Notes: generated from the sequence alone by a model not told the origin. DNA of 38,957 bases from Thermoplasmata archaeon (GCA_028864975.1 JAGWLG010000034.1:1-38957); one strand, 5' to 3'; counted from the stretch's first letter, positions 6,004 through 15,280 are shown. Made by a program: numbers and translations.

Positions 6004-8666
6004 GGCTGAAGGGTCCATGTGGAGACGACATGCTGGGGAAACGGGCCGCTCGACTGCATCACTAGCGACATGTCCACGTAGGTGTGGTCGATCCAGTTCC
6101 CGAGAAGGTCCGCGTAGTAGGGAGAGACCGGGTCCTCGGAAGCCCCCCCGGGAAGGATGCCGTAGGCAACTCCTCCGACCGGGGAGCTGGGGTCTGGCTC
6201 CGAGACCATGCGAAGAGAGGAGCTGATCGACACCTGGGTCAGCGGGAACGTGAGGTTCGTCGTGAAGGGCGCGACGCTCACGGTGTAGCCGTCACCCCAC
6301 CACGGGTAAGGCCCGACCGCGAACTGGGCCTCCCCTGTGAGCGAAGGCATCGTGAAGGGATGCGCGACGCCCCAGGTCCACCCGGTGGGAGAGGAGACCC
6401 CCTGCTTCGCAAAGTCGCTCGACAAGAGGTCCAACGCGCTCGCGGCGGACCGGTTCGCGAGGTCGCTCCATCCGTTCGGGAACCAGACCGAGGTCGGGTC
6501 GTTCTTCGAGATCCACTGGAGCGAGTCCGGGAAAGGGTCGGGCGCGGTGGAGAAGTCGTGGGCCTTGAGGAGCGGGACGTAGGAACTGTCGACGACCTCG
6601 TTCATCCAGTACGAATAGATGGTCGGGGCCACCTCTCCGACGTTGAACGACCCGTTCCACCCTTCGACGATGGGAAGGACCGTGGTCGCGAGCGAGGCGG
6701 CCGTGCTGTCCGACCCGCGGGTCACGTTCTGGAGCGCGCTCACGAGCTGCGGTTTCAACAGGAGCGACCACTGGTCGGTGACGTTCGCCTGTAGCACCTG
6801 CATGAGACCCACGGACATCGTGGGGTGTGATTTCAGGAAGTTCCCGATAGCGTGGGCCCTCCCGCCCGAGTCCCAGAACCCTCCGATGAACGGGTAGGGG
6901 TAGTTCTGACCCACGGTGGGTTGGTTCGGGGCATAGAAGTATCCGTCCCCCGGGTCCTTCCACGTGGGCTCGAGGGCGGCGGGCACGTACCCTGACGGCT
7001 CCAGCGACCCGTTGCCGTTCATGGGCGCTCGCGACCCCACGACGAGGACGTGCTGGCCGTTCGGCATCGTGACGTTGATCAGGGGGTACTGGCAGGGGAT
7101 GTCCCACCCGATGTGGGTCGTTCCCGCGCTCCGGTTGTTCTCGGCCACCAGCACGTTCAGGTTCGGGACGGTCCACCACTGGTGGAGGATGGAGAAGAAC
7201 TGGTCGACCGACTGCGCCTTGTCGAACTCCATCTCGGCCATCGCTTCCCACGTGGGTCCGTCGGCCTTCCAGCGGAGCGCGAGCCCGTAGTTCGCGTCCC
7301 GCGCGAGCACCCGGCCGTTGTCCCCCGCCGACTCGAGCTGGATCGTCTCGGTCCGTGCCGTTGTGCTGGAAGTGGCCGCAACGCTCCAGCTCTCGTTCCA
7401 GATCGTGAGGGGATGCCAGGAGCCGTTCTCGTAGTAGGAGTTGCCCGACAGGGTCTCGACGTAGTCGAGGGCCGTCGCACCCTCGGAGTTCGTCAAGGCC
7501 CAGGCCACGTGGGGGTTGTGCCCGATCAGCACCCCTGGCAACCCCGCGAGGCTCCATCCGGACACGTCATAGTTCGGGTCGATGAGCTCGGTCGCGACCC
7601 AGAGCGACGGGAGCTGGATCGGGAGGTGCGGGTCGTTAGCCAGTATGGCCATCCCATCGCTCGTGCGGCTCCCGTTCACCACCCAGCTGTTGCTCCCGCC
7701 GCCCTGGGTCACCTCCGGCACCGGGATGTAGGGGTCGGTCGTGGCGTTGAGCGCGGCGTGGTAGACCGGAGCGAGGGCACTCTCCTCCGCGGCCGAGACG
7801 CCCGTCGCCCAGGGCGCGAGCCAGTCCTGCGAGAAGACGTAGGAAGGGGAGACTCCCTTCGAAGAGAGGGAGACGCCGTTCTGGGTGGTTCCGTCCCCCG
7901 GCATCACGGTGTAGTTCTGCCAGTAGTCGCTGTAGAGCGGGAACATCTCGTTCGTGGCGGTGTCCCCGACGGCGTCTTGAGCGAGCCCCGCCCAGATCGG
8001 CTCGCTGATCCCCGTCGTCTGCCCCCAAGTCATGAGCTCCTGCCAGGCGAAGGTCGCGTAGGGGTTCCACTTGTACGGGGTGATCCCTAGCCCGACCATC
8101 TCGAGCGGAAGGCGGTCGTGCGCTTCGGCCCACGCGATGTAGGCGTTCACGCCGGCCGAGTAGGCGTTGAGGTCCGCCGAGAGCGTCGGTGAGACCGACG
8201 CGACCTCCGCCTGCATCTCGAGGGCTGCTTGAGGGAGGCCGAGGGTCCGGAACGCGATGTCCGAGGTGAGCCCGCTCGGTCCGACCCAGGACGAGACGTT
8301 CCCCTGCGCGGCCAGGCTTTCCACCTCCATCTGGAAGAGACGATCGGAAGCCTGGGCGTACCCCTGGGCAAACAGGAGGTCCTGGTCGTCCTGGGCAAAG
8401 ATGTGGGCCGTCCCAGCTCCATCACGGATGATGGTCACGGGGTGTTCGAGGCCGGGGAGCGTGAAGGTCTGGTTCCCCCAGGGCTCGGTCAAGCCCCAGA
8501 GCCCATGCGCGGGGTCGAGCAGCGTGAGGTACGGGCCGAGTGCGACGCTCCCGGCGACGACAAGGACCAGGGGGATGGCGAAGAGCAGCAGGCGAGAGAT
8601 CCGAGGCTTGCGCCAGCGTCCCCGAGGCGGGTCTCGTGGGGCCGGCGTCGGCAGGTCACTCCCCAT
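6000..8666 (-). CDS. Penicillin-acylase-family (S45) Ntn hydrolase, membrane-anchored
   Basis: An 888-residue enzyme of the penicillin amidase/acyl-homoserine-lactone acylase family, which cleaves amide bonds of small acylated compounds. A basic N-terminus and one hydrophobic segment (about residues 25-46) form a signal anchor, so the enzyme faces outside. The alpha-chain region includes the conserved VTIIRDGAGTAHIFAQDDQD and FAQGYAQASDRLFQME. The beta-chain begins at Ser325 in GGGSNSWVVNGSRT, followed by the family hallmark AILANDPHLPIQLPSLW. This Ser becomes the N-terminal nucleophile after self-cleavage. Length fits the family. Substrate cannot be read from sequence; beta-lactams, acyl-homoserine lactones or peptides are possible. 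It leads a three-gene unit, with an inverted repeat just upstream of the start. Confidence 0.85.
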   Translation of the reverse strand: MGSDLPTPAPRDPPRGRWRKPRISRLLLFAIPLVLVVAGSVALGPYLTLLDPAHGLWGLTEPWGNQTFTLPGLEHPVTIIRDGAGTAHIFAQDDQDLLFAQGYAQASDRLFQMEVESLAAQGNVSSWVGPSGLTSDIAFRTLGLPQAALEMQAEVASVSPTLSADLNAYSAGVNAYIAWAEAHDRLPLEMVGLGITPYKWNPYATFAWQELMTWGQTTGISEPIWAGLAQDAVGDTATNEMFPLYSDYWQNYTVMPGDGTTQNGVSLSSKGVSPSYVFSQDWLAPWATGVSAAEESALAPVYHAALNATTDPYIPVPEVTQGGGSNSWVVNGSRTSDGMAILANDPHLPIQLPSLWVATELIDPNYDVSGWSLAGLPGVLIGHNPHVAWALTNSEGATALDYVETLSGNSYYENGSWHPLTIWNESWSVAATSSTTARTETIQLESAGDNGRVLARDANYGLALRWKADGPTWEAMAEMEFDKAQSVDQFFSILHQWWTVPNLNVLVAENNRSAGTTHIGWDIPCQYPLINVTMPNGQHVLVVGSRAPMNGNGSLEPSGYVPAALEPTWKDPGDGYFYAPNQPTVGQNYPYPFIGGFWDSGGRAHAIGNFLKSHPTMSVGLMQVLQANVTDQWSLLLKPQLVSALQNVTRGSDSTAASLATTVLPIVEGWNGSFNVGEVAPTIYSYWMNEVVDSSYVPLLKAHDFSTAPDPFPDSLQWISKNDPTSVWFPNGWSDLANRSAASALDLLSSDFAKQGVSSPTGWTWGVAHPFTMPSLTGEAQFAVGPYPWWGDGYTVSVAPFTTNLTFPLTQVSISSSLRMVSEPDPSSPVGGVAYGILPGGASEDPVSPYYADLLGNWIDHTYVDMSLVMQSSGPFPQHVVSTWTLQP

Positions 8667-8678
8667 CGTCCGCCCGTA

Positions 8679-8694
8679 CTATCCTAGGGGATAG
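8679..8694. promoter_or_regulatory. Inverted repeat at the penicillin-acylase promoter
   Basis: Arms CTATCC and GGATAG flank TAGG. The repeat sits 12 bp upstream of the minus-strand ATG at 8666, next to an A-rich AAAAAGTCTAT that looks like a TATA element. A repressor bound here would overlap the transcription start. A possible role in the distant plus-strand gene at 8845 is less likely. Confidence 0.35.
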
Positions 8695-8844
8695 ACTTTT
8701 TCGGGGGGTGGGAACCGCGGAGCTCCTCCGGGAGATGCCGTCGCAGGCCGCCGACCATCTCGTGGGCCGAGGTCCCCTACACACGGGGGATCTTCCGAGC
8801 GAGCTGAGGTTCATCTGGGCGTTCCCTCTCCTGGCGCTCGAGCG

Positions 8845-9504
8845 ATGGAGACCGAGCACTGTAAGTTCCATCCTGAGGTGGAGGCGACCCGGACCTGCGA
8901 GGAGTGCGGCGCTCCGATCTGCCCCGAATGCCGGGTCCGGGTGAGCGGGCGCTCATTCTGCCCCGAGGACGCGGAGCGGCTCCACGGGATCCACTTCGGC
9001 ACGGTGCTCCATGGGGAGGGGGCGAAGAGCTACGAAGACCGCACGGCAGCGCTGGAGGACCTGACCTTCGACCTCCCGCCGCTCATTCCGGGCCGGCAGG
9101 AAAAGCTCGGCCTCCACGAGATCCTGCTCGTTGACGGCCTTCTGCTATGGGTCATCGCCCTTGGGATCATCGCCCTGCTGGCAGGAGGAGGGGGGCCGGT
9201 GGTGCGAGGGCCCTTCTCCTACCAGGAGGTCCTCGAGGGGCTCGACGGGGTCGTCCTCATCGCGTCGACCCTGCACATCGCGGCCGCGCTGGGTCTCCGT
9301 TCGCATCCGCGGAGCCACGCCTATCTCGGTCTCGTCACTTCCTTGCTGATGCTGGGGGGATCGCTGGACCTCATCCTCTCGCTCTCCCCGACCGTTGCGG
9401 CCGTGGCCTTCCCCGGTGTCGCCCTTCCCATCCTCTCCATCTCCGCGATCATGATGCGCTGGAGGGCCGTCCTTCGTCTCGATCCGCCTGCCGTCCGGAA
9501 GTGA
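8845..9504 (+). CDS. B-box zinc-finger membrane protein
   Basis: A 219-residue protein. Residues 5-42 form a B-box-like zinc-binding module with Cys6, His9, Cys18, Cys21, Cys26, Cys29 and Cys39 (CKFHP, CEECGAPICPECR, RSFCPED). After an acidic linker come about four hydrophobic segments (residues 92-215), such as LLLWVIALGIIALLA and LGLVTSLLMLGGSLDLIL. The same layout of an N-terminal B-box and C-terminal helices is common in uncharacterised archaeal and bacterial proteins. The zinc module faces the cytoplasm and probably mediates protein contacts. ATG 8845 is the first good start. The gene stands alone, with 178 bp to the divergent gene on its left. Confidence 0.7.
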   Translation: METEHCKFHPEVEATRTCEECGAPICPECRVRVSGRSFCPEDAERLHGIHFGTVLHGEGAKSYEDRTAALEDLTFDLPPLIPGRQEKLGLHEILLVDGLLLWVIALGIIALLAGGGGPVVRGPFSYQEVLEGLDGVVLIASTLHIAAALGLRSHPRSHAYLGLVTSLLMLGGSLDLILSLSPTVAAVAFPGVALPILSISAIMMRWRAVLRLDPPAVRK

Positions 9505-9531
9505 CGTGAGGGCTCGCGGGGTCCCGCCGTC

Positions 9532-10020
9532 CTACTCGTACAGCAGGTGAACGCGGAGGTCGCTCGGGTCTCCGTAAAGCCCCGCACGGGTCGCGGCGTT
9601 GGTCTTGTAGGCGATCTTCTCGCGGAACCCGAGCTCGCGCAGGCGCTCTCTCACTCGACGGACGTCCTCAGGGTCGCGGCAGTCGTAGGTGAAGACGCAG
9701 ATGACGTGCTTCCCCTCGTCGTAGATGACCTGGGCGGGGTCGCGGCGGACCGTCGAGACCTTCGACTGACAGCCGAGCCGCCCTTCTGCGGTCTTGGAGT
9801 CAATCTCTTCCCAGACGCGGTCGACAGTCTCTCGGAGGACGAAGAGCAGCCACTTGCCGCTGAATTTGCGGTCCTCCCGCGGGGCCTTCCCATCCTCGAT
9901 GAGAGCTCGGATCCAAGGAGAGGATCGGCAGGTCGAAGGCTGGGTCTCGGGATCGAGAGGAGAGATCTTGAGGGGGATCCTCTCCACCAAGCGGATGTGA
10001 GGGGGCTCTTGTCCGCTCAT
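9532..10020 (-). CDS. Bles03/DUF1917-like protein
   Basis: A 162-residue protein resembling the Bles03 family (eIF4E-like fold; named after human C11orf68). Conserved-looking segments are SGKWLLFVLRETVDRVWEEI, TAEGRLGCQSKVST, HVICVFTYDCRDPEDVRRV and LRELGFREKIAYKTN. The YDCRD core and the basic KVST and YKT patches fit a nucleotide- or phosphate-binding pocket. Family annotation sometimes mentions a phosphothreonine-lyase relationship; no activity can be claimed here. I chose ATG 10020 over a TTG six bases upstream. The gene is divergent from the secreted-protein gene at 10187, and the 166 bp between them holds both promoters (GAACATATC near 10115 is TATA-like for the plus side). Confidence 0.6.
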   Translation of the reverse strand: MSGQEPPHIRLVERIPLKISPLDPETQPSTCRSSPWIRALIEDGKAPREDRKFSGKWLLFVLRETVDRVWEEIDSKTAEGRLGCQSKVSTVRRDPAQVIYDEGKHVICVFTYDCRDPEDVRRVRERLRELGFREKIAYKTNAATRAGLYGDPSDLRVHLLYE

Positions 10021-10186
10021 GGCCAAACGACACAGAAGGATGGCACGTCATCGCGGTCGGCGCACGCAGCCTGACCCCGAAGGGAACCCGTGCCGGTCCC
10101 GCGCCATCCCCGAACATATCAGGAGCTCCTCCCTCTTCAGGTTGGCCGCCGACCTCCCCCCACGGTGAGGAACGCGGTCCGGTAGC

Positions 10187-10738
10187 ATGGTCCCGAACGA
10201 GCGGCGTTCGTCCGATGGCGCTGGACCACGTGCCCTCCGGGGGGCTCGACGGCTCCCCACACAAGGGCTCATTGTGGGGCTGGTGCTTTCCGTCGCGGGC
10301 CTTCTCGCACTCACCGCCTATGCGTTCCTCCTCGCTCTCCACGCTTCGCCGTGCTCCACGCCTGCGCCCCCCTCCGGGGGGTCCACGCTGAGCGAAGACG
10401 TTCTGGTCGATTGTGGGACCGCGCTGCTCCTATCGGCCCACACGTGGACCTCCTACCAGGTACCGCGCCTTTCGGACGGGGAGTCGCTGGCGGGAGAGAT
10501 CTCCGCTAACAGCTCGGTCTCGGTCTTCCTGCTCAACACCTCGCAGCTCCGGTCCCTGGGGCCGTACCCCTCCGCCCCGCCCTCCGGCTCCTTCTGGGCG
10601 TGCACGAACGCCACCGACTGCAACGTCTCCGTGCGCGTGCCCGGCTCTCCGGGACAATACTACTTGGTCGTTGTGGACCTTCAGGGCCAGGCCGAGAAGC
10701 TGGAGTGGACGCGTGGACTCGCGATGTTCTACAGCTGA
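10187..10738 (+). CDS. Anchored secreted protein, first gene of the surface/transport cluster
   Basis: A 183-residue protein with an Arg-rich N-terminus and one hydrophobic anchor (about residues 28-50, LIVGLVLSVAGLLALTAYAF). The outward domain is beta-rich. It contains four cysteines (SPC, VDC, WAC, DCN) able to form disulfides and several N-glycosylation sequons (NSS, NTS, NAT, NVS). The segment GEISANSSVSVFLLNTSQL followed later by GQYYLVVVDLQG resembles small jelly-roll pre-peptidase or CARDB-like modules; this is weak. It ends 19 bp before the Kelch-PKD permease, on the same strand, so the two are probably co-transcribed. Confidence 0.6.
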   Translation: MVPNERRSSDGAGPRALRGARRLPTQGLIVGLVLSVAGLLALTAYAFLLALHASPCSTPAPPSGGSTLSEDVLVDCGTALLLSAHTWTSYQVPRLSDGESLAGEISANSSVSVFLLNTSQLRSLGPYPSAPPSGSFWACTNATDCNVSVRVPGSPGQYYLVVVDLQGQAEKLEWTRGLAMFYS

Positions 10739-10757
10739 GCGACCGGGAGAGAGGTCG

Positions 10758-13700
10758 ATGGGGTCACGTCGCGGGGGGGTGCGAGAGCGGCCCCCGCACG
10801 GTCGGCTCCGCTGGGATGCGTGGGGGCTCATCGTCCTGGCCTCGATCGCGCTGCTCGTCCTTCCCTCTCCCGCTGGGGCCCTCCCCGCGGACGGCGCTCG
10901 CCCGGGCCTCACGACCTCCCCGCCAGGACCGCTCATCTGGTCCGACTACCTCCTCTCGCCCCCGAATCCCTACCGAGCGTTCGCCGGGGAGGCGAGCTTC
11001 GAGGTCGGTTCGTCCAGCTACCTGGACGTGGTGGGAGGCTCCGGTCCCTGCGGTCGCTACTGCAACGATTCCTGGGAACTGAGCTTCAACGGTGGTCCCT
11101 CCCCCGTCTGGTTCCAGGAGGCGCTCCCATCCCCGGTGGGGAGGACGCTGGCCAGCGTCGTCTACGACACGGCCTCGGGAGAGCTCGTCGTCTTTGGGGG
11201 GTTGAACGGCACCTCGGGGGCGCTGAACGACACGTGGACCCGCATCCCGCTGGTCCGGGGCTGGGCCGAGGGGACCGGCGCTTCCCCTCCCGCGCGATGG
11301 GGGGCCGCGTTCGCGTACGACCCGGCCCTCGGGGGCGTCGTTCTCTTCGGCGGCACGGGGAACGCGGGTCAACCTCTCTCCGACACGTGGCTCTTTCGCG
11401 GCGACCGTTGGTCCCCGCTCTCCAGCGCAGTCCTTCCCCCTGCGAGGTCCGGAGCCCTCCTCTTCTGGCAGGGCGACGAGGACCGGATGGTCCTCTTCGG
11501 AGGGAACGGGACCTCCGGTGCCCTCGCGGACACTTGGGGGCTCGGAGCGGGGGGATGGTACACGATCGGCACGACGGCCCAGCCTCCCGCAAGGGCGGAA
11601 GCGGCGGGGACCACGGACGGGGAGGGCGACCCCGTCGTGTTCGGGGGCTGGGGCGCTGCGGGCTACCTCAACGATTCGTGGGTCCTCTACGGCGACAACT
11701 GGACGCAGCCCTCGTGGGAGTCCGGCGCAGGTCCCTCGCCCAAGGAGGGGGCCTTTCTCGCCCCGGCCCCGGACACTACGCCGAACGACTTCATCCTATT
11801 CTGGGGCAAGGGCACCGGAGGGGCGGAGTCCCAGACCTGGTCGCTTCGTGTTCAGAACGGCGGGTCGCCCCCTCCTCCCCTCCCGCTGGGGGTAAGCGAG
11901 GTCGGCGGTCCGACGAACCGGACCGCACCGATTGCCGCCAACTTCACGGCTTTGGGGAACGGTGGGACGCCCCCGTACCGGTTCGCCTGGGACTTCGGGG
12001 ACGGCGGCCCGGGTTCCACCGCGGGTTCTCCCTCGCACATCTTTTCATCGCCGGGAAGCTACCTCGTGTCGGTCCGCCTGCAGGACAGCGCGGTCCCCCC
12101 GAAGACGGCACAGGGAACGCTCTCCGTGCTGGTCAGAGCCCCCAACGGTACCTTCGGCGTCGTCGTGACCGCGACACCCCGATCCGGTGGCCCACCTCTG
12201 GCCGTGGTCTTCACGGCCGCGCCCGTCGGGGGCACGGCTCCTCTCGCCTACCTTTGGGACTTCGGAGACGGTGCCCCCCGCTCGGCCTCGCCCTCCCCCG
12301 AGCACACCTACAACCGCTCCGGCACGTCCGTGGCCCGGCTCGTCCTCAACGACAGTCAGGGAAAGAGCACGAGCTTCGCCAACACCATCGAGGTGGCTTC
12401 CGCCGGTCTGGGGGTCGCCCTCTCGGCGGTGCCCCCCGAGGGCCATCCCCCACTCAATGTCTCCTTCCACGCCACGCCCTGGGGCGGCGAGCCTCCCTAC
12501 ACCTACCTGTGGAGCTTCGGGGACGGGAACTCCACCTACGGGCCGGACCCGAACGCCTCGAACGTGTATGGACGGGTAGGGAACTTCACCGTGCGCGTCA
12601 TGGTCGTGGATGCGCTCGGGGCGAACTCCAACACGAGCGGGGTCGTCGTGCTGACGGAGCCGCCCCCGGTCCTGCCGCCCCCTCCCACGTTCCTCGGCCG
12701 TGTAGCGAGCGGCGCCGCCGCATTCTTCGTGGTCCTTGCGAGGCCGGTGGTCTTCGCTCCCCTCCTGCTCGTCCTGGTGGGGTTGGCCACCCTCCGGTGG
12801 GGGGTGCCCACGTACCGGATCGTGAGGTCGGTCCGTCGGGGAACTCCACCCGCCCAGCACGCCGGTATCTGGGGCGTCGCGGAGATCGAGGTGCTTCTCC
12901 GTGGACTGGTCGCTGGAGACGGCGTCCGGGACCTGCTTCGCGCCCTCCGACCGCTCCTGGAACGCGACGCCCGTAGCCTGGCGCGGCGCCTGCGCGCTGG
13001 CCCGGGCCCCGGCACGGTCTGGGCCGTCCGTCGGATCCTGCTGCTCGTCCCGCAGCTGCTGATTGCGGCCACGGTGCTCTTCTTCGGCTTCGTGGTCCTT
13101 CCAGACGCCATCTCGGGGACCCTGTCCCAGCCCTATCCTCAGGGCGTCGAACCAATCCCGACGGCGTGGTGGCAGTATGTAGGCGGCCTCGTCATCGCGG
13201 GGTGGACCAACCCCTACCTGCACGCCTACCTCCCGTACTCCTTGCAGCTCTTGGCCGTGGTCCTCGCGCTCTCGGTGGCCCTCTCCTATCCCCTGGGGCT
13301 CCTTTCCGGTTGGTACCGGGGAAGGACCATCGACCATTCGACGCGCGCCGCGAATGTCCTAGCCCTGTCGGTCCCAATCTTCGTAATTGCGCTGATGACG
13401 ACGGGGCTCGCGTGGGGATGGTACTACCAGGTGAGCGGCGGTGACACGGTCCTGGGGAGCCTTCCCTCCTTCTACTGGATGTCCGCCAACATGGGAGGGA
13501 TGCCCCCCTGGATCGGCTTCCACGAGAACTCCTCCCCTACCGGGTTCACCCTCATCGACGCGCCGCTGCATGGGGCGTGGGCGTTCGAGCAGATCGTTCT
13601 CGTCAAGATGCTCCTTCAGGGGTTCCCGATCGCGGCGATCTACTCCGCCATCTTCCTTCGGTACGCTCGACTTGCCACGGTCGAAGCCTCGACCGACCCC

Positions 13701-14003
13701 AGCGTTACGGGCGCGAGGGCGCGGGGCGTGGGCGACCGGAGACTTCTCTGGGGCCACATCTCCCGTCGTGTGTCTCCGGTCTATGCCGCGATCTTCGGGA
13801 CGACCTTCCCGATGCTCCTCTTCGTACAGATCGTCGGGGAGTGGCTCTACAATGACCTAGGCCTGGGGACGCTCTTCCTGACGGGTTTCGTGGGCGTGGG
13901 TGCCGTGGTCTTCGTCCTTCTCCTGATGATCTTCATCGCTAGCACCGTCGGCGAGGGTCTCTCCCGAGCGCTCGACCCTGTGGGACGCTCTCGCGATTGG
14001 TAG
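10758..14003 (+). CDS. Kelch-PKD ectodomain fused to a DppB-type ABC permease
   Basis: A 1081-residue fusion. A signal-like helix (about residues 18-36) leads an outer part with Kelch repeats (about 60-365; for example ELVVFGGLNGTSGALNDTW). Three PKD domains follow (about 370-635), with cores WDFGDG, WDFGDG and WSFGDG. A transmembrane helix (about 652-675) and a helical cytoplasmic linker connect to a complete DppB-like permease (about 755-1081). The permease has six helices and the coupling-loop segment near EASTDPSVTGARARGVGDRR, which would touch an ABC ATPase. DppB proteins usually have 300-340 residues and no such ectodomain, so the fused part may bind or sense substrate. The start is ATG 10758, with GGGAGAGAGG upstream. 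The reading frame is open further upstream, but that part overlaps the previous gene. The DppC gene follows after 11 bp. Confidence 0.85.
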   Translation: MGSRRGGVRERPPHGRLRWDAWGLIVLASIALLVLPSPAGALPADGARPGLTTSPPGPLIWSDYLLSPPNPYRAFAGEASFEVGSSSYLDVVGGSGPCGRYCNDSWELSFNGGPSPVWFQEALPSPVGRTLASVVYDTASGELVVFGGLNGTSGALNDTWTRIPLVRGWAEGTGASPPARWGAAFAYDPALGGVVLFGGTGNAGQPLSDTWLFRGDRWSPLSSAVLPPARSGALLFWQGDEDRMVLFGGNGTSGALADTWGLGAGGWYTIGTTAQPPARAEAAGTTDGEGDPVVFGGWGAAGYLNDSWVLYGDNWTQPSWESGAGPSPKEGAFLAPAPDTTPNDFILFWGKGTGGAESQTWSLRVQNGGSPPPPLPLGVSEVGGPTNRTAPIAANFTALGNGGTPPYRFAWDFGDGGPGSTAGSPSHIFSSPGSYLVSVRLQDSAVPPKTAQGTLSVLVRAPNGTFGVVVTATPRSGGPPLAVVFTAAPVGGTAPLAYLWDFGDGAPRSASPSPEHTYNRSGTSVARLVLNDSQGKSTSFANTIEVASAGLGVALSAVPPEGHPPLNVSFHATPWGGEPPYTYLWSFGDGNSTYGPDPNASNVYGRVGNFTVRVMVVDALGANSNTSGVVVLTEPPPVLPPPPTFLGRVASGAAAFFVVLARPVVFAPLLLVLVGLATLRWGVPTYRIVRSVRRGTPPAQHAGIWGVAEIEVLLRGLVAGDGVRDLLRALRPLLERDARSLARRLRAGPGPGTVWAVRRILLLVPQLLIAATVLFFGFVVLPDAISGTLSQPYPQGVEPIPTAWWQYVGGLVIAGWTNPYLHAYLPYSLQLLAVVLALSVALSYPLGLLSGWYRGRTIDHSTRAANVLALSVPIFVIALMTTGLAWGWYYQVSGGDTVLGSLPSFYWMSANMGGMPPWIGFHENSSPTGFTLIDAPLHGAWAFEQIVLVKMLLQGFPIAAIYSAIFLRYARLATVEASTDPSVTGARARGVGDRRLLWGHISRRVSPVYAAIFGTTFPMLLFVQIVGEWLYNDLGLGTLFLTGFVGVGAVVFVLLLMIFIASTVGEGLSRALDPVGRSRDW

Positions 14004-14014
14004 GTGGGTCCGAG

Positions 14015-15202
14015 ATGGAGGGGTCGGATCTCGGGGAGCCCAGCCGCGGACCAGCTTCCCTCACCAGGGCGCCGGAGAAGGCATCGCCCCCTTCGAAGAG
14101 GGTCGCTCAGATCCCCCCGAGGGCCGGCGGCAGGCCTCCGACCCAGGGCGATATCCGTCGGCGACCTGGTCCCCGGTCGAAGAAGCGCAAGAGAGGGCGG
14201 AGGCGCCGGGCGCTGAAAGCTCGCTGGGGCCGTTCCTTCTCCCAGCTCTTCTCGAACCTTCCCCTCCTCGTGGGGCTCCTGCTCCTCGGGTTCTTCGTCG
14301 TCGTGGGGGTTGTCGCCCCCCTGCTCTACCCCGGCGACCCCAACTCGTTGCCCACGGACTACAACGTGCTCTACGGCTGTCAGGACCCCTCGCCTCCCAC
14401 GATCTCCACGTCCCCCTGGGTCCTCGGCCCTCACCCCTTCGGGGAGACCGCCCACCTCGGCCTCGACGTGGCCTGGAGCCTCCTGCTTGGGACACGGTGG
14501 GACCTTCTGTTCCTCGCGATCATCATCGGGGTCTCGGTGCTGGTGGGGTCGCTGCTCGGAGCGGCGGCGGGAGCCGTGGGGGGTTGGACGGAGACCGTGC
14601 TCGGGCCGGTCTTCGACGGAGTCCTCTCCTTCCCGCCCTTCCTAGTCGTCCTCTTGGTGCCGGTCGTGGCCGCGTTGCCGGGGGCCTCCTCCTGGCTCAA
14701 GACGGAGGCTTTCGTCGTCGCCATGCTCGCGGTCCTATGGGCTCCCTTTGCCCAGGGGGTCCGGGCGAAGTCCCGCATGCTCGTCCGACAGCCCTTCGTG
14801 GAGGCCGCGCGGGCCGCCGGGGCACGATGGCCACGGATCCTCTGGCGACACATCCTGCCGAACTCGATGGCCCCGGTCCTGGCCCAGATCCCCGCAACGA
14901 TCTTCTCGGTCCTTTTCACGCTCGGGGCCTATCAGTACCTTGGGTTGATCTCGAACGGCACCCCGCGGTGCGGCTACAAGACCGATCCTGCGGGGAGCTT
15001 CCTGTTCCTCCCGTCCTACCACTTCCCAGAGTGGACCTGGACGATGGCCAACGGCGTCACCGGGTACTTCCCGCCCGGGTTCGGCGTTGACGACTGGTGG
15101 GCCTACCTCATCCCTTCAGCTTGGATCCTACTTTTCATCCTAGCCGTCACCCTGGTCTGCGACGGGCTCGTGGGGCACTTGGACCCCTACCTGCGGCACT
15201 GA
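14015..15202 (+). CDS. DppC-type ABC permease subunit
   Basis: A 395-residue inner-membrane permease of the oligopeptide/nickel (DppC/OppC) family. It has a long basic cytoplasmic N-terminus (residues 1-75, with SKKRKRGRRRR), a first helix (LLVGLLLLGFFVVVGVVAPLL) and the typical periplasmic loop ending HPFGETAHLGLDV, a variant of the usual HPLGTDxxGRDV. Five more helices follow. The EAA coupling loop reads EAARAAGARWPRILWRHILPN. The family core is complete. The loop near CGYKTDPAGSFLFLPSYHF between the last helices is longer than in typical DppC. ATG 14015 has GGTGGG seven bases upstream. It should pair with the preceding fused DppB. No ATPase or binding-protein gene lies next to it. Confidence 0.88.
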   Translation: MEGSDLGEPSRGPASLTRAPEKASPPSKRVAQIPPRAGGRPPTQGDIRRRPGPRSKKRKRGRRRRALKARWGRSFSQLFSNLPLLVGLLLLGFFVVVGVVAPLLYPGDPNSLPTDYNVLYGCQDPSPPTISTSPWVLGPHPFGETAHLGLDVAWSLLLGTRWDLLFLAIIIGVSVLVGSLLGAAAGAVGGWTETVLGPVFDGVLSFPPFLVVLLVPVVAALPGASSWLKTEAFVVAMLAVLWAPFAQGVRAKSRMLVRQPFVEAARAAGARWPRILWRHILPNSMAPVLAQIPATIFSVLFTLGAYQYLGLISNGTPRCGYKTDPAGSFLFLPSYHFPEWTWTMANGVTGYFPPGFGVDDWWAYLIPSAWILLFILAVTLVCDGLVGHLDPYLRH

Positions 15203-15280
15203 GCCGCCTCGCGCGCTCGGGTACGCGTCGAGCCGCGGAGGGAACCCCGTCTTTCCCAGCTAGAGCCTGCGCGCTCCGGT

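Noticed and set aside
7050..8090. Plus-strand frame opposite the acylase
   Set aside because: No domain-like sequence; the minus strand carries the full S45 family motifs.
10413..10757. Upstream extension of the Kelch-PKD permease frame
   Set aside because: It overlaps the preceding gene in another frame and lacks protein-like sequence; ATG 10758 has a good ribosome-binding site and signal peptide.
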